From Natrialba aegyptia DSM 13077 (GTDB taxonomy: Archaea > Halobacteriota > Halobacteria > Halobacteriales > Natrialbaceae): a stretch of DNA of 64,000 bases. Under the pieces are notes generated by a model that was not told the origin of the DNA, made no database searches, and was given only the letters and a program-made list of their open reading frames with translations. Position numbers and translations under genes: made by a program. Of the stretch, positions 45,549 to 53,079 are shown piece by piece. The stretch covers positions 224,943 through 288,942 of the forward strand of contig NZ_AOIP01000031.1 in assembly GCF_000337535.1 (NCBI RefSeq). Reading direction: 5' to 3'. Position 1 is the first letter of the stretch. The number at the start of each line of letters is the position of its first letter.

Positions 45549-46505
45549 CTACTCGTCCCCGCCCTCGGGCGCGCCAACGTCGCTCGCGAGTTCGGCGAGC
45601 GCCGCGAACTCGGCGGGTGCCATCGCGTCGGCGCGTTTTTGCAGCAGGTCCTCGTCGGCCGCGTCGACGACCGCCTCGGGGGCGTCGAGTCCGGAGATGT
45701 GGGCCGTGTTCCGGATCGCGTTTCGAATCGTCTTTCGGCGCTGGGTGAACAGCGCCTTGACGAACCGGAGGAAGAAGTCCTCGTCGGCGACTTCGTAGTC
45801 GGGCTCACGGGGACACAATCGCACGACTGCACTTTGGACCGCCGGCGGCGGCGAGAACGCCTCCTTCGGAATCGACTCGACGAGTTCGGCGTCGGCGTAG
45901 TGTTGAGTCGATACCGAGAGTCGACCGTACTCGGACGTGCCGGGCTCGGCCACCATCCGTTCGGCGAACTCCTGTTGGAACATCAAAACGAGCGGCCGTC
46001 CCTCCGGAAGCAAGCGAAACGTGATCTCGCTCGAGACGCCGTAGGGCAGATTCGACACCGACGCCGTGAACTCGGGGAGGTCGACCTCGAGCGCGTCGCC
46101 TTCGATCACGGTCAGTCGCCCGGCGTCGATCTCGTCGCTGAACTCGGTGCGGAGGAAGGATGCGAGTTCGCTGTCGCGTTCGACGACGGTGACCCGGTCG
46201 GTTTCGGTGCCGAGTTCGAGGAGGCGGTCGGTGAGTGCGCCGGTGCCGCCGCCGATTTCGAGGAGGTGGCTGGTGTCGATGGTGTCGGGGGCGGTCTCGG
46301 TGTCGGGGGCGGTCTCGGTCTCGGGAGCGGTCGTGGTTTCAGTGGGAGTTGTGTCGGCCTCGGTACCGGTGGTTTTCTCGGGATCACAGTCCGTCAGATA
46401 GGTTGGCAGTCGGTCGAGGACGCGGTCGTCGACGAGAAAGTGTTGATCGCGGTCCGGATCGCCGCGGACGCCTGCGCGGGCGATCAGTCCGTCTGGATCT
46501 CTCAT
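45549..46505 (-). CDS. rsmA: 16S rRNA dimethyladenosine transferase RsmA (KsgA)
   Basis: This 318-residue enzyme dimethylates two adjacent adenines near the 3' end of 16S rRNA. The motifs are DQHFLVD, the SAM loop LEIGGGTGALTDRLL, VVERDSELA, and the catalytic SNLPYGVSSE. Between the N-terminal region and the SAM loop sits a Thr/Glu/Pro-rich insert of about 30 residues (ETETAPDTETAPDT), coded by three 18-bp repeats. This insert is absent from typical archaeal members. The gene belongs to the leftward L21e-Rpo4-DUF655 block but is separated from it by an opposite-strand response regulator. Confidence 0.92.
   Translation of the reverse strand: MRDPDGLIARAGVRGDPDRDQHFLVDDRVLDRLPTYLTDCDPEKTTGTEADTTPTETTTAPETETAPDTETAPDTIDTSHLLEIGGGTGALTDRLLELGTETDRVTVVERDSELASFLRTEFSDEIDAGRLTVIEGDALEVDLPEFTASVSNLPYGVSSEITFRLLPEGRPLVLMFQQEFAERMVAEPGTSEYGRLSVSTQHYADAELVESIPKEAFSPPPAVQSAVVRLCPREPDYEVADEDFFLRFVKALFTQRRKTIRNAIRNTAHISGLDAPEAVVDAADEDLLQKRADAMAPAEFAALAELASDVGAPEGGDE
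46281..46334. repeat. three 18-bp tandem repeats inside rsmA
   Basis: The plus-strand unit GGTGTCGGGGGCGGTCTC occurs twice exactly (46281-46298, 46299-46316) and once with changes (46317-46334). It encodes the Thr/Glu/Pro insert of RsmA on the minus strand. Confidence 0.85.
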
Positions 46506-46632
46506 TGCTGGCGCTATGGGGAGAGATGGTGTAAACGCACCGTCTCGAGGTCGGGTCGGTTTCCGTTCGCCGATGTGATCGGCAGTGAGAATGAATCCTC
46601 GTTGTTTTACCCTCCCGCGAAAATGTAGGTGT

Positions 46633-47094
46633 ATGAGTTTGGATGTGGAGGATGAGCCGATCGAAATTTTACTCGTTGAGCCCAGTCCTGGTGACACTCG
46701 GCTCTTCACGGAATCGTTCAAGGACGCGAGCCTGACGAACAGCGTGCATACGGTTTCGGACGGAGAAGAGGCATTGGATTTCGTTCATCAGCGCAATGCC
46801 TACAGCGACAAGCCACAACCCGATCTTATTCTACTCGAACCGCAATTACCCGGGACGAGCGGGTTCGATGTTTTGTCGGAACTGAAAAACGAGGAGGCGT
46901 TGTGCGACATTCCGGTCGTCGTTCTGACGAGTTCAGATGTGGGGGAGAAGATCGTCAAGTCACACGATCTCGACGCGGAACACTATCTCCAGAAGCCGGT
47001 CGAGTCGGACGACTTCATCGAGTTCGTTCAGTCGGTCGAGAATTTCTGGTTGACAATCGTACAGCAGACGACGCCGACGCAGGAGCAGGGGTGA
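46633..47094 (+). CDS. receiver-domain protein with Asp-to-Glu substitution
   Basis: This 153-residue single receiver domain is similar to the Rcp1-like haloarchaeal response regulators (EILLVEPSPGDTRLFTESF; VVVLTSSDVGE; YLQKPVESDDFIEFVQSVE). The phospho-acceptor Asp of the usual LLDLNLP is replaced by Glu69 in LILLEPQLPG, and the acidic pair before it reads E16-P17 instead of E-D. The conserved Thr/Ser (99-100) and Lys121 are kept. It is probably not phosphorylated and may be locked in an active-like state. It is on the strand opposite the translation operon, between DUF655 and rsmA, with an AGGTG ribosome site. Confidence 0.85.
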   Translation: MSLDVEDEPIEILLVEPSPGDTRLFTESFKDASLTNSVHTVSDGEEALDFVHQRNAYSDKPQPDLILLEPQLPGTSGFDVLSELKNEEALCDIPVVVLTSSDVGEKIVKSHDLDAEHYLQKPVESDDFIEFVQSVENFWLTIVQQTTPTQEQG

Positions 47095-47175
47095 GATGAC
47101 GTCCCGAGAGGTTGCTTTCAGGGTGAGAGAGGGTGAGTGGGGAAGGTGAAGGGTGGAGAGGTCGTCAGTGGTTCG

Positions 47176-47778
47176 TCAATGGTCCTGTTCCTGTTCGTGG
47201 CGACCGACGAACGTCTGGTATTTGAGGTCCTCGTCGCGCAGTTCCTGGATGATGCGTTCGACGATGATCTCGTCGGGGTCGTGGAGGCCGGAGACGCGTT
47301 CTGAAAGTTCTTCGAAGCTCTCGAAGGGTTTGCGCTTTCGTTCGTCGAGGATGCCGTTGCGGAGTTTCTTCCCGATCCCGGGCAACAGGTTGAGTTGGTG
47401 GAGTCGGAGCGTAATCGGTTGGGCGTCGTTGTAGAAATCGACGAAGCGCTGTTCGTCTTCCTCGACGAGGTCGGCGACGACGTATTCGAGTTCGGACTGT
47501 GCGCCGGAGGAGAGGGCATCGTACTCGACGCGGTTGGCTTCGGTGACGATATCGCGTTCGGCCGGGGGTTCGATGGCGACTTCGCTGCCGATGGTGAGGC
47601 GTTCGTCCTCGTCGAAGGCGACTTCGTAGAGGCGAAAGTCAGTGGTGTCGAGTGCGTACCCGGCGGGTGACTTCGCGTACTGCGGTCGGCCGTCATCGGA
47701 GAGCCCGTGTGCGAGGTAGTCCAACACGACTGCGCGCCGAACGTCCGTCCCGTCGCTATCGACTTCGCTCATTGTCAT
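47176..47778 (-). CDS. DUF655 family RNA-binding-type protein
   Basis: This 200-residue archaeal protein has an N-terminal OB-like part (AVVLDYLAHGL; FRLYEVAFDEDERLTIGSEV) and a C-terminal helix-hairpin-helix region (LHQLNLLPGIGKKLRNGILD then PFESFEELSERV). DUF655 genes are regularly found between the RNA polymerase subunit Rpo4 and KsgA genes, which suggests a role in rRNA or translation, not yet proven. Two ATGs two codons apart are possible starts. The gene is 39 bp downstream of rpo4. Confidence 0.88.
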   Translation of the reverse strand: MTMSEVDSDGTDVRRAVVLDYLAHGLSDDGRPQYAKSPAGYALDTTDFRLYEVAFDEDERLTIGSEVAIEPPAERDIVTEANRVEYDALSSGAQSELEYVVADLVEEDEQRFVDFYNDAQPITLRLHQLNLLPGIGKKLRNGILDERKRKPFESFEELSERVSGLHDPDEIIVERIIQELRDEDLKYQTFVGRHEQEQDH

Positions 47779-47817
47779 GTGATACGGGGACGGCGTACTT
47801 AAAGAGTCGGCCCGCTT

Positions 47818-48174
47818 TCAGGCGTATTGTGCGACGACATTCAGAATGTCGTCGAGTTCGTCTCCGGACAGCGAGTATCGTTGCTGTGCGTACACCGATC
47901 GGAGTTCGTCCCGGTTGCGCGGGAGGAGGTTGGCGATTTTGTACGCCGTGGCTTCGTCGACTTTCTCCAGGTCCTGGAGGTCGTCGACGAGGGTCTGTGC
48001 CTCCTCTGGTTCGAGGACGGTGAACTGGTTGACGTGGTCGATCGCCCGAGCGAGTTCGTAGGGCAGTTCGCGGTCCTCGTCCAGTGCGCGGTCGGCTTCG
48101 ATGTCGGCGAGCAGCTCCTTCGTTTCCGAAACCGTCAGGAACTCCTCGTCGACGATCTCTTTGAAGATCGTCAT
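47818..48174 (-). CDS. rpo4: RNA polymerase subunit Rpo4 (RpoF)
   Basis: This 118-residue protein matches archaeal Rpo4/Rpb4 (MTIFKEIVDEEFLTVSETKE; AIDHVNQFTVLEPEEAQTLV; YSLSGDELDDILNVVAQY). With Rpo7 it forms the stalk of RNA polymerase, which binds nascent RNA and aids initiation and termination. It lies 25 bp downstream of the L21e gene in the same orientation, the usual archaeal order. Confidence 0.93.
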   Translation of the reverse strand: MTIFKEIVDEEFLTVSETKELLADIEADRALDEDRELPYELARAIDHVNQFTVLEPEEAQTLVDDLQDLEKVDEATAYKIANLLPRNRDELRSVYAQQRYSLSGDELDDILNVVAQYA

Positions 48175-48199
48175 TGTACGTGTACGTTGTACCGACGGT

Positions 48200-48508
48200 T
48201 CAGACGCGCTCTTCGGAGCGATCCTGGGCGCGCATGTGCGCTGCGGTGACGATGAGCGTCTTGTTCTTGCCACCGTCGTTGATCTCGACTTTGAAGGCGT
48301 CGCCCTGCGTCCCGACGACTTCGCCGGTGTGACCGTCGAAGCGCGGGTGGAAACGACCCTTGTGGATGCTTGGGTCGATCTTCAGGTGGACTTTCTCGCC
48401 GACCTCGTAGTCCTGAATCGCTCGCTGTGGCGGCGACGCACCGCGGTCTCGCGGATCGTTGGATAATTTGTTCCGGGTTCCCTGACGAGGGCCATTAGAT
48501 TTCGGCAT
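48200..48508 (-). CDS. rpl21e: 50S ribosomal protein L21e
   Basis: This 102-residue basic ribosomal protein begins [20 protein letters not shown], with the conserved [20 protein letters not shown] and [15 protein letters not shown]. It is the first gene of the leftward L21e-Rpo4-DUF655 operon. A minus-strand TTTTATAACC (48536-48545) lies about 30 bp upstream, giving a transcript with almost no leader. Confidence 0.95.
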   Translation of the reverse strand: MPKSNGPRQGTRNKLSNDPRDRGASPPQRAIQDYEVGEKVHLKIDPSIHKGRFHPRFDGHTGEVVGTQGDAFKVEINDGGKNKTLIVTAAHMRAQDRSEERV

Positions 48509-48535
48509 AGTCGTACGACCGTCTTGACCGGTGAT

Positions 48536-48545
48536 GGTTATAAAA
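48536..48545 (-). promoter_or_regulatory. TATA box of the L21e operon
   Basis: Read on the minus strand this is TTTTATAACC, about 30 bp before the L21e start. It is the only strong promoter-like element ahead of the L21e-Rpo4-DUF655 genes. Confidence 0.6.
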
Positions 48546-48662
48546 CGCACGTCTTCCGCTCCGCTCGGTCGTCACTGACACGGGCCACCGATGGCGGCGC
48601 GAACCGGTCGTCACCGGCGCGGGTCCGCAACAATAATCCGCGCAGGCAACACGTACCGCAGT

Positions 48663-49832
48663 ATGGATACCGACGACGATCAGTTCCGGATCGAAACGCG
48701 GTCGATTCACGCCGGCCAGGACCCCGACGAGGAGACGGGCGCGCTGATGACGCCCATCCACGCGAACTCGACGTACGAGCAGGACGCGCCCGGCGACCAC
48801 CGGGGCTACGAGTACTCCCGGACCGGCAACCCGACGCGAACCGATCTCGAAGCCAACCTCGCGAGCCTCGAAAACGCCGAGTACGGCCGCGCGTTCGCGA
48901 GCGGAATGGCCTCGATCAACACCGTCCTCAACCTGCTTTCGGCGGGCGACCACGTCGTGACGGGCAACGACGTCTACGGTGGTACCCACCGCATCTTCAC
49001 GCAGGTGTACGAGGACTACGACATCGAGTTCAGCTTCGTCGATATGACTGACCTGGACGCGATCGACGCTGCGTTCCGGGACGAGACGGAACTACTGTGG
49101 CTCGAGACGCCGACGAACCCGCTCCTGTCGATCGTCGATATCGAGGGCGCGGCCGAGATCGCCCACGACCACGACGCGCTCTGTGCGATCGACAACACCT
49201 TCGCCACGCCGTATCTCCAGCAGCCGCTCGACCTCGGGGCGGATATCGTTTCGCACTCGCTGACCAAGTATCTCGGCGGCCACTCGGACGTGGTCGGCGG
49301 CGCGCTGCTGACCGACGACGAAGCACTCGACGAGCGCTTTGGCTTCTACCAGAACTCCGTGGGCGCGACGCCCGGCCCCTTCGAATCGTTCCTCGTCCTC
49401 CGAGGGACCAAGACGCTCCCCGTCCGGATGGAACGCCACTGCGAGAACGCCCGTGCCGTCGCCGAGTGGCTCGACGAGCAGCCGGCTGTCGAACGCGTCT
49501 ACTACCCGGGTCTCGAATCCCATCCCGGCCACGAAATCGCCAGCGAACAGATGCGCGACTTCGGCGGCATGCTGAGCTTCGAACTCGACGCGAGCTTAGA
49601 GGAGACGAGCGAAGTCGTCTCGAACACCGAGGTGTTCACGCTCGCGGAGAGCTTAGGCGGCGTCGAGAGCCTGATCGAACAGCCCGCCCCGATGACCCAC
49701 GCCACCATTCCGCGCGAGGAGCGCATCGAGGCCGGACTCACTGATGGACTCGTCCGCGTTTCGGTCGGAATCGAACACGTCGACGATCTGATCGCCGATC
49801 TCGACCAGGCGATCGAGTCGGCGCTCCGATAA
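48663..49832 (+). CDS. cystathionine gamma-synthase-type PLP enzyme
   Basis: This 389-residue enzyme belongs to the Cys/Met metabolism PLP family ([55 protein letters not shown]). The cofactor lysine is in [17 protein letters not shown]. The family includes cystathionine synthases and lyases and homoserine-derived sulfhydrylases, which sequence reading alone does not separate. An AATAATCC box about 28 bp upstream supports a leaderless ATG at 48663. It is divergent from the L21e operon. Confidence 0.9.
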   Translation: MDTDDDQFRIETRSIHAGQDPDEETGALMTPIHANSTYEQDAPGDHRGYEYSRTGNPTRTDLEANLASLENAEYGRAFASGMASINTVLNLLSAGDHVVTGNDVYGGTHRIFTQVYEDYDIEFSFVDMTDLDAIDAAFRDETELLWLETPTNPLLSIVDIEGAAEIAHDHDALCAIDNTFATPYLQQPLDLGADIVSHSLTKYLGGHSDVVGGALLTDDEALDERFGFYQNSVGATPGPFESFLVLRGTKTLPVRMERHCENARAVAEWLDEQPAVERVYYPGLESHPGHEIASEQMRDFGGMLSFELDASLEETSEVVSNTEVFTLAESLGGVESLIEQPAPMTHATIPREERIEAGLTDGLVRVSVGIEHVDDLIADLDQAIESALR

Positions 49833-49859
49833 CTCGCGGTCGACGCAGGTGCATTCGCC

Positions 49860-50906
49860 TCAGGTCGCGTTTCGAGTCGCGATATGTGACCGCAGGATCG
49901 TCTCGAATCCATCGAGATAGCCAGCCAGATCAACGCTTTCGAGTGACTTCTCGAACCGCGCTGCGTCGGCACACTCCACGCGCCACTGATCGAGGAAATA
50001 CTCTTCGACGGTCGAGCTCTCGATTGCGCGAACGACCGCGCGGAGCGCGTCGGGATTCGGATCGGTACCGAGAGCCCGCAGTTCGGTCGCGGGGACGACG
50101 TTCGTTTCGACGGCGCGAACGACGACACCGGAGCTGTAGTCGCCCTCGCCCAGTTCGCGTTTCCAGGTGGCCAACCAGTTGCCGATCCGGGCCATCCGCT
50201 GGGTTCTGTCGAGGGCCTGCCGGAGCGCAGACAACTCCTGGACATCGAACGCCGGCGCGTTCGCGAGATCGGTGTCGGCGTGGACGAACACCATCATGTT
50301 GTAGGCATCGTACCGCCAGAGTTCGTGTTCCGAGACGAGTTCAGGGCTGTGGTTTGTGAGGGCGGAGTACTCGATCGCGGCGAGAACCTGGCGCACGTCG
50401 AAACGGAGTTGCTCGCTGAACTCGTGTGCGCGCGGGCTGTCATCGTATACCCCCCGAAAGCAATTCCAGACATCGATTCCGAACCGGACGATATCTCCGT
50501 CGACATCGGGGTGGGACGGGTCCGCGTGCTGGTGATCGAAGGGGACGTTCGCCAGTTCGGCGAACGTTTCGCGGTCGCCGTGGCGTTCGGCGACGTCGTC
50601 TGCGACGGTGATGAACAGCGTCGAGAGGAGTTTTGCGATCCGAACCTGTCGCGTCCGATCGGTGTCGACACAGGAGAGCCGAAAGGCCGGGAAAGCGTTG
50701 TAGAGCCAGTCCCACTGTGCTTGGTCACGATCTGCGACGACGTCGTCGTATCGCTCGAGTAACTCGGAAAGGGAGTCGGGAAGCGACTGCCGAGCGACGT
50801 CGATGGGGTCAGTTTCGATATCGAGTGTCGGGAACTCGTGGTCGTCGTCACGGTCGGGTTTGGTTCCGATGGCAGCTGTGTAGCGCTCGCCGTCCTGATC
50901 GCCCAT
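49860..50906 (-). CDS. class I terpene-synthase-like protein
   Basis: This 348-residue helical protein has no obvious close named relative, but it carries both metal-binding signatures of class I terpene synthases. The first is an Asp-rich DDxxE, D103-D104-V-A-E107 in TVADDVAERHGD. The second is an NSE/DTE-type N-x-x-x-T-x-x-x-E, N243 to E251 in GNWLATWKRELGEGD. The 140-residue distance between them equals that in bacterial terpene cyclases. Such enzymes ionise prenyl diphosphates. A CNCFRGVYDD-like central part and Trp-rich helices fit the fold. A GGAG ribosome site precedes the ATG. It is divergent from an MBL hydrolase, with 105 bp shared. The enzymatic role is inference. Confidence 0.6.
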   Translation of the reverse strand: MGDQDGERYTAAIGTKPDRDDDHEFPTLDIETDPIDVARQSLPDSLSELLERYDDVVADRDQAQWDWLYNAFPAFRLSCVDTDRTRQVRIAKLLSTLFITVADDVAERHGDRETFAELANVPFDHQHADPSHPDVDGDIVRFGIDVWNCFRGVYDDSPRAHEFSEQLRFDVRQVLAAIEYSALTNHSPELVSEHELWRYDAYNMMVFVHADTDLANAPAFDVQELSALRQALDRTQRMARIGNWLATWKRELGEGDYSSGVVVRAVETNVVPATELRALGTDPNPDALRAVVRAIESSTVEEYFLDQWRVECADAARFEKSLESVDLAGYLDGFETILRSHIATRNAT

Positions 50907-51011
50907 GGTATCTCCACTAAGAATACCCGTAAATTGGTTGTGTTTCTGTCGTTTCGTTCGCCGCCCCGACCCCGTATCCATATCATCTGGGAGCGAGTAG
51001 TTCCGCGAACG

Positions 51012-51695
51012 ATGACGAACGATCCCGGGTTGCATGCACTCCCGAGCACGGTCGAGTTCGGCGGACGCGAACTGACGATTACCCCTGCGGTCGTCGAGAC
51101 CGAACGCGGGTTGGTCCTGTTCGATGTCGGTCCTGCCGATTCCGGGGCTGTGAACGCGCTCGAAACGCATTTGCGGTCGCTCGAGTACGATCTGGCGGAT
51201 ATCTGGCTGGTCGTCCTCACGCACCACGACGGGGACCACGCCGGCGCGCTCGCGACGCTGCTCGACCGAACCGATGCGGTCGTTGCGGCCCACCGCGAGG
51301 AAGTCCCCTACATCACCGGTGATCGGGCTCCGATCAAGAGCAGCGGCGACCGGTATCCACCGGTTACGGTCGACATCGCGCTCTCTGACGGCGTCCGGAT
51401 CCCGACGCTCGCCGGGCCGATGGACGTGCTCGAGACGCCAGGTCACACGCCCGGCCACATCTCGCTTTACTTCCCCGAAAGCGCATTGCTCGTTGCCGGT
51501 GACGCCCTCGTCGCAGACCGCGAGGCTCCCCTTTCGGGTCCCAAGCCGCGGTTCACGGCCGACATGGACCGGGCGCTCGAGTCAGTCGCTGAACTCGGGA
51601 CACTCGAAATCGACCACACGCTGTGCTATCACGGCGGCTACGTCGAACGGGGTGCCGAACGCATTCGAGAAATCGCAGCTGCGGCGCGCGAGTAG
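51012..51695 (+). CDS. MBL-fold metallo-hydrolase
   Basis: This 227-residue metallo-beta-lactamase-fold protein has the metal motif THHDGDHAGA (near 76-85), ETPGHTPGHIS and GDALVADRE, the order of the glyoxalase II/lactonase-like group. The substrate is unknown. A CATATCA box near 50976-50982 supports the leaderless ATG. It is divergently transcribed from the terpene-synthase-like gene, so the two promoters share a 105-bp region and may be co-regulated. Confidence 0.88.
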   Translation: MTNDPGLHALPSTVEFGGRELTITPAVVETERGLVLFDVGPADSGAVNALETHLRSLEYDLADIWLVVLTHHDGDHAGALATLLDRTDAVVAAHREEVPYITGDRAPIKSSGDRYPPVTVDIALSDGVRIPTLAGPMDVLETPGHTPGHISLYFPESALLVAGDALVADREAPLSGPKPRFTADMDRALESVAELGTLEIDHTLCYHGGYVERGAERIREIAAAARE

Positions 51696-51726
51696 TCAGT
51701 AGTCGCTGCTACAGCGCTGCACTTCG

Positions 51727-52857
51727 TTACTCCGTGACGACGTGGCCCTCGAGATAGTTCCGAGCCGTGTCGTTCGTCGCGGGCGTTCGCTTGCGAAACG
51801 TCAGTACTCGATCCCCGTCCTCGCGACGGTCGTCCTCGATGTCTATCTCGAGTCCCTGGCCGCGAAGGTGGGCGAGAAGGACGTCGATCGTCTCGGTACT
51901 GGCACGAACCGTGTGGCGCTCACCCACCGTCCCGCCCGCATCGATCGTCGTGATGGTTTCTCGCATCGATAGCAGTATCGCCTCCCCGAGTTCGTGTGCG
52001 CGTTTCCGGGCGGCCTCGTCCGACTCGTCCCGCTCGACGGTCTGGAACCCCTCCCGGATGAGTCGTCGGAACATGAACGGCCGCCCGTAATCGAACGGCA
52101 GCGAGAACGCGTACGCGAGGTCAGATTTCGTCGACGCCGAGGTCGTGTACTTCAACTGGGTCCGCCCGTCGGGCGATTTCATCACGACGCCCTCGCGGTG
52201 CTCGGCATCCAAATTGCGGATACACGCATCGACCGTCTCGGCCGCATCGTCGACCGCGACGAACTCGAACAGCGGCGTCTGCGGGATTTCGAAGCGCTCG
52301 TAGCGCGTCCGCCGTTCCTGGACCGGTAGCGGGTCACCCGTTTCGCGGTCGCGCCAGTCGAACGCGCGAAACGCGATGGAGTCGACGCCCGGGTAATTGT
52401 GTGCGGTGTAGGGGTTTTCGGGGCCGATCATCTCGCCACAGACCATCGCCATCGGGTACGCATCGAACAGGTCGGCGAGATCGACCAGTCGGTCGAGCAT
52501 TCGCGTCGTGAACGGACAGACCATCCCGCTCCTGGAGAACGCGAGCACGTCGCCGTCGATTCGTGCGACGCGGACGTTATAGCCGTTTAACTTCTCTTCG
52601 ACTGCGATCCGATCGTACTCGTCGAACTGCGTCGGAACTCCGCTCGAGAGGACGAGCGCTCGCGGCACCTTCGGAAACCCGCGGACGATTTCGCCGTCGA
52701 TCAACACCGTCCCGCGTTCGATCCCGCGACGGGCATCCGGGAGGTGACGGTACTCCCAGCCGTCGTAGTTTCGCTCCTCGAGGTGCGGTTCGAGGCCCTC
52801 GAAGGCGGCTTCACCGATCCCGAGCGCTCGATGATACTGAGACGCGAACTCGTCCAT
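51727..52857 (-). CDS. archaeal ATP-dependent RNA ligase (Rnl3 type)
   Basis: This 376-residue enzyme is of the Pab1020/Rnl3 family. The adenylated lysine is K89 in motif I EEKLNGYNVRV, with later motifs FSRSGMVCPFT, GEMIGPENPY, EGVVMKSPDG and LKYTTSAS. It seals or circularises RNA ends in an ATP-dependent way; the natural substrate in archaea is not settled. The C-terminal 130 residues form the extra helical region of the family. The ATG at 52857 is chosen because family members start MDEF/MDEY-like. Confidence 0.9.
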   Translation of the reverse strand: MDEFASQYHRALGIGEAAFEGLEPHLEERNYDGWEYRHLPDARRGIERGTVLIDGEIVRGFPKVPRALVLSSGVPTQFDEYDRIAVEEKLNGYNVRVARIDGDVLAFSRSGMVCPFTTRMLDRLVDLADLFDAYPMAMVCGEMIGPENPYTAHNYPGVDSIAFRAFDWRDRETGDPLPVQERRTRYERFEIPQTPLFEFVAVDDAAETVDACIRNLDAEHREGVVMKSPDGRTQLKYTTSASTKSDLAYAFSLPFDYGRPFMFRRLIREGFQTVERDESDEAARKRAHELGEAILLSMRETITTIDAGGTVGERHTVRASTETIDVLLAHLRGQGLEIDIEDDRREDGDRVLTFRKRTPATNDTARNYLEGHVVTE

Positions 52858-53079
52858 CGGTACTGCTACGTGGCGAACCCAAATAGAAGCGTGCGAACCG
52901 TTCGGATCGGCCGAACTACCACTGTGGTAGAAAATCACTCACGAACGACGGCGTCGAACCGGCGACCCGTTGCAGTTCTCTTTTCACCCTCGTTTCGTTC
53001 GTTCCCGCTCCACCTCTCCAGAAGCGACGAGTTCAGGTGGTGTCGATGAGAGTGTGACCAGCGTCCGACGAAAGACTGA

